This document shows positions 5,872 through 7,484 of a stretch of DNA of 7,484 nucleotides, in pieces (the first letter of the stretch is position 1; every line of letters starts with the position of its first letter). Location: the NCBI GenBank assembly GCA_947381875.1, contig CANCXY010000166.1, positions 1 to 7,484 on the forward strand, given 5' to 3'. A program made the translations under genes and the position numbers. The notes beneath the pieces were generated by a model, which was not told the origin of the DNA, searched no databases, and saw only the letters and a program-made list of their open reading frames with translations. This DNA is from an uncultured Clostridia bacterium. Its GTDB lineage: Bacteria > Bacillota > Clostridia > Oscillospirales > Ruminococcaceae.

Positions 5872-6699
5872 ATGCTGCTTAACTGGATCGACGCAAGCCA
5901 ATATACAATAGACTGCTTCCTGTTATTTGACCGCTGGGCACTCCGCTGGATATTCACCGATCTCAATAAAGCAAACTGGTTTTCCAGCGAGGGGCGCGAC
6001 TACAAACTGGAAATGGCAAAAGCCCTTTTCCGATACCCCTATGTAGTAAACTATGTGCGCAGGAAAGCGCCGGAACGCGCGGATTTCCTGGATGAAATAC
6101 AGTCTATTCCCCACGGGGAGTGGTCTGAGGAAGAAATGCGCGAATCGGAAACGTATATTTTGCAGCGGCTTGAATCGTTTGTGGTATATGCGTACCCGGA
6201 GGTAATGAATGAGGTAAACTATATCCGAAACTGGGACTCGAAGTATCTGTATGAACTGGTGGACCTGGACGGGAAACTCGTTTTGGATGTGGGGTCCGGC
6301 ACAGGGCGGCTGGCTTTTGCGGCGGCCCGGAAAGCAAAGCGCGTGTATGCCAGTGAACCGTGCGACTGCCTGCGCGAATATATGCGGGATAAAATCAAAG
6401 CGGAACAAATCGGCAATGTGAAGGTACTGGATGGCGATGTAAAGGACCTTCCCTATGAAGATGATATCTTTGACGTTGTCCTCAGCGGCCATGTGGTGGG
6501 CGATTTCTATGAAGAAGAAATTGCGGAAATGACACGGGTCGCGAAGAACGGCGGCTGGCTGGTTATCTGCAACGGCGATGATGAATTCAAGCGCACAGCG
6601 CCGGATGAGGAGCTGACAAGCCGGGGCTTTGAGTGGTTCCGTCATGAGAGCATTGAGGGCGGTATGATTTATAACTATCGAAAACAGGTTTTGAAATAG
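5872..6699 (+). CDS. Class I SAM-dependent methyltransferase of unknown substrate
   Basis: A 275-aa protein with a Rossmann-fold methyltransferase domain in its second half. Motif I is LVLDVGSGTGRLAF (136-149), followed by the acidic strand end VYASEP (158-163), then LDGDVKDLPYEDDIFDVVLSGHV (186-208), the usual motif II/III region of ubiE-like enzymes, and VAKNGGWLVICNGDD (223-237). Residues 1-125 are a separate N-terminal region rich in Trp, Tyr and charged residues, beginning MLLNWIDASQYTIDCF, whose family I do not recognise. The ribosome binding site AGAAGGAG (5855-5862) is 9 bases before ATG 5872. It starts 37 bases after the Nudix stop with no promoter visible between, so it is probably the third gene of the operon. 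Its base composition is less GC-rich than the upstream genes. Confidence 0.85.
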   Translation: MLLNWIDASQYTIDCFLLFDRWALRWIFTDLNKANWFSSEGRDYKLEMAKALFRYPYVVNYVRRKAPERADFLDEIQSIPHGEWSEEEMRESETYILQRLESFVVYAYPEVMNEVNYIRNWDSKYLYELVDLDGKLVLDVGSGTGRLAFAAARKAKRVYASEPCDCLREYMRDKIKAEQIGNVKVLDGDVKDLPYEDDIFDVVLSGHVVGDFYEEEIAEMTRVAKNGGWLVICNGDDEFKRTAPDEELTSRGFEWFRHESIEGGMIYNYRKQVLK

Positions 6700-6795
6700 G
6701 CAGGCGTCAGGCCGCCCTTATATGGCTTGTATGCTGTTTGTGCGGGTATTATGTTTTGTTCGTGAAAAATCCGCCATTCGAGGGAGGCGTGTTGC

Positions 6796-6852
6796 ATGGA
6801 ATACTTGCGGAACATCTATGCCGCCCGCGAACAGAAGGTACTCAGAAAATGA
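6796..6852 (+). CDS. Candidate 18-codon small ORF overlapping the next gene start (ATGA)
   Basis: ATG 6796 is preceded by GGGAGG (6782-6787) with an 8-base gap, a better ribosome binding site than that of the following gene. It encodes 18 residues, MEYLRNIYAAREQKVLRK. Its TGA stop (6850-6852) overlaps the ATG at 6849 in the ATGA pattern typical of translational coupling. The frame is closed by a TGA at 6763-6765, and ATG 6796 is its only common start codon. It may be a coupling leader peptide or the surviving start of a deleted gene. I do not recognise the peptide, and a chance ORF of this size cannot be excluded. Confidence 0.35.
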   Translation: MEYLRNIYAAREQKVLRK

Positions 6853-7437
6853 ACATATTGGTAATTGGCGGGACGAAATACTTTGGAATCCAGACGGTAA
6901 ATAAACTTCTGTCGGAAGGTCATGAAGTAACTGTCGCTACAAGAGGAAAAACTTCGGATAAGTATGGGCAAAGAGTGAGACATATATATCTTGAGAGAAC
7001 CAGCGAGGACAGTGTAAAGGAAGCATTGAAAGGGAAGCATTTTGATGTTGTAATTGATAAAATTGCATATTGTTCTAACGATATTCGATCTGTGGTGGAA
7101 CATGTGGATTGTGACAAATATATTTATATGTCCACTACAGCCGTCTATGCGCCGAAAAAGCTCGATACAAAAGAAAATGATTTTGATGGCTTTTCAAACG
7201 ATTTTGTTTGGTGTGACAGAGCGGCATTTCCCTATGAACAGATAAAGAGGCAGGCAGAGTATGCGCTCTGGCAAAAATATTCTGAAAAAAACTGGATCGC
7301 GGTGAGGTATCCGTTTGTACTGGGAAAAGATGATTATACAAACAGATTGAAGTTTTATATTGAGCATGTGATAAAGTCCATTCCCATGAATGTGGATAAC
7401 ATAAACTGTCAAATGAGTTTTATTCGTTCTGACGAGG
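6849..7437 (+). CDS. NAD-dependent epimerase/dehydratase (extended SDR) family protein, 3' end missing
   Basis: Partial gene with 196 native codons before the sequence runs into sequencing adapter at 7438. The protein begins with a Rossmann nucleotide-binding motif, MNILVIGGTKYFG (1-13; GGxxxxG at 7-13). It continues with KHFDVVIDKIAY (63-74), the strand and catalytic-region motif YMSTTAVY (93-100), the active-site YxxxK as YEQIK (129-133), and RYPFVLG (153-159), all in the right order for extended short-chain dehydrogenases such as nucleotide-sugar epimerases. Substrate is unknown. The start has AGAAGG (6833-6838) 10 bases upstream and overlaps the stop of the small ORF at 6796. Codon choice (AGA, ATA, AAA) and low GC differ sharply from aspS and ade. 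Family members usually exceed 280 aa, so roughly a third is missing. Confidence 0.85.
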
Positions 7438-7484
7438 AGATCGGAAGAGCGTCGTGTAGGGAAAGAGTGTTGCGAGACGTGGGG
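7438..7484. other. Untrimmed Illumina adapter, probable i5 index and G tail (artefact)
   Basis: AGATCGGAAGAGC (7438-7450) is followed directly by GTCGTGTAGG and then GAAAGAGTGT, ending at 7470. Together these are the 33-base Illumina TruSeq read-2-side adapter, base for base as I know it. Bases 7471-7478 (TGCGAGAC) sit where an 8-base i5 index would be, 7479-7481 (GTG) match the next adapter bases, and the closing GGG fits dark-cycle G calls of two-colour instruments. None of this is genomic sequence; the true contig ends at about 7437. Confidence 0.95.

Noticed and set aside
5013..5966. Minus-strand open frame spanning the Nudix gene and parts of its neighbours
   Set aside because: It crosses three well supported + strand gene regions and its translation shows no domain.
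6722..6904. 60-aa + strand frame ahead of the epimerase
   Set aside because: No ribosome binding site, no recognisable domain, and it overlaps the epimerase start in another frame. The 18-codon ORF at 6796 is better supported.
1..7484. CRISPR array, tRNA/rRNA gene, insertion sequence or defence system
   Set aside because: No regularly spaced direct repeats, no cloverleaf or rRNA-like sequence, no transposase, and no defence-type protein were found on either strand.

Overview
The window looks like the end of an assembled contig from a GC-rich member of the Clostridia, most likely an Oscillospiraceae/Ruminococcaceae-type gut anaerobe. This is an inference. It rests on the GC-rich coding style with consensus sigma-A promoters, strong purine-rich ribosome binding sites, an archaeal-type aspartyl-tRNA synthetase, and intergenic modular hairpin repeats of a kind I associate with that group. 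All genes I can support are on the + strand, and the long minus-strand open frames are shadows of GC-rich coding.

Region 1 (1-1389): a modular hairpin repeat at the left edge, then aspS2, an archaeal/nondiscriminating-type AspRS of 439 aa. Region 2 (1390-1681): a gene-free stretch with five stem-loops (two of them inverted copies of repeat modules, one a long terminator-like stem) followed by a good sigma-A promoter. Region 3 (1682-3893): ade (adenine deaminase), then an ElaA-like GNAT acetyltransferase. Region 4 (3894-4083): another copy of the hairpin repeat acting as a possible terminator, a promoter with both consensus hexamers, and a 5' UTR with a small hairpin. Region 5 (4084-6699): a likely operon of a CBS/CorC-type membrane protein with an atypical membrane domain, a Nudix ADP-ribose pyrophosphatase-like hydrolase starting 2 bases after the previous stop, and a SAM-dependent methyltransferase 37 bases further on. 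Region 6 (6700-7437): an 18-codon candidate small ORF whose stop overlaps (ATGA) the start of an NAD-dependent epimerase/dehydratase-like gene. That gene is cut by the contig end and is much more AT-rich than the left half of the window.

The last 47 bases (7438-7484) are not biological. 7438-7470 is Illumina TruSeq adapter sequence, and the tail fits an 8-base i5 index, GTG, and a short G run. The final reading frame runs through the adapter without a stop and would give a false protein end.

Functionally the genes are mostly housekeeping: tRNA charging, purine salvage, nucleotide-sugar/ADP-ribose clean-up and a membrane ion-transport-type protein. I found no defence system, CRISPR array, mobile element, RNA gene or biosynthetic cluster, and I do not see a convincing undescribed system. 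The items most worth a second look are the adapter chimera, the modular repeat, the coupled 18-codon ORF, the composition shift at the right end, and the atypical membrane domain of the CBS protein.
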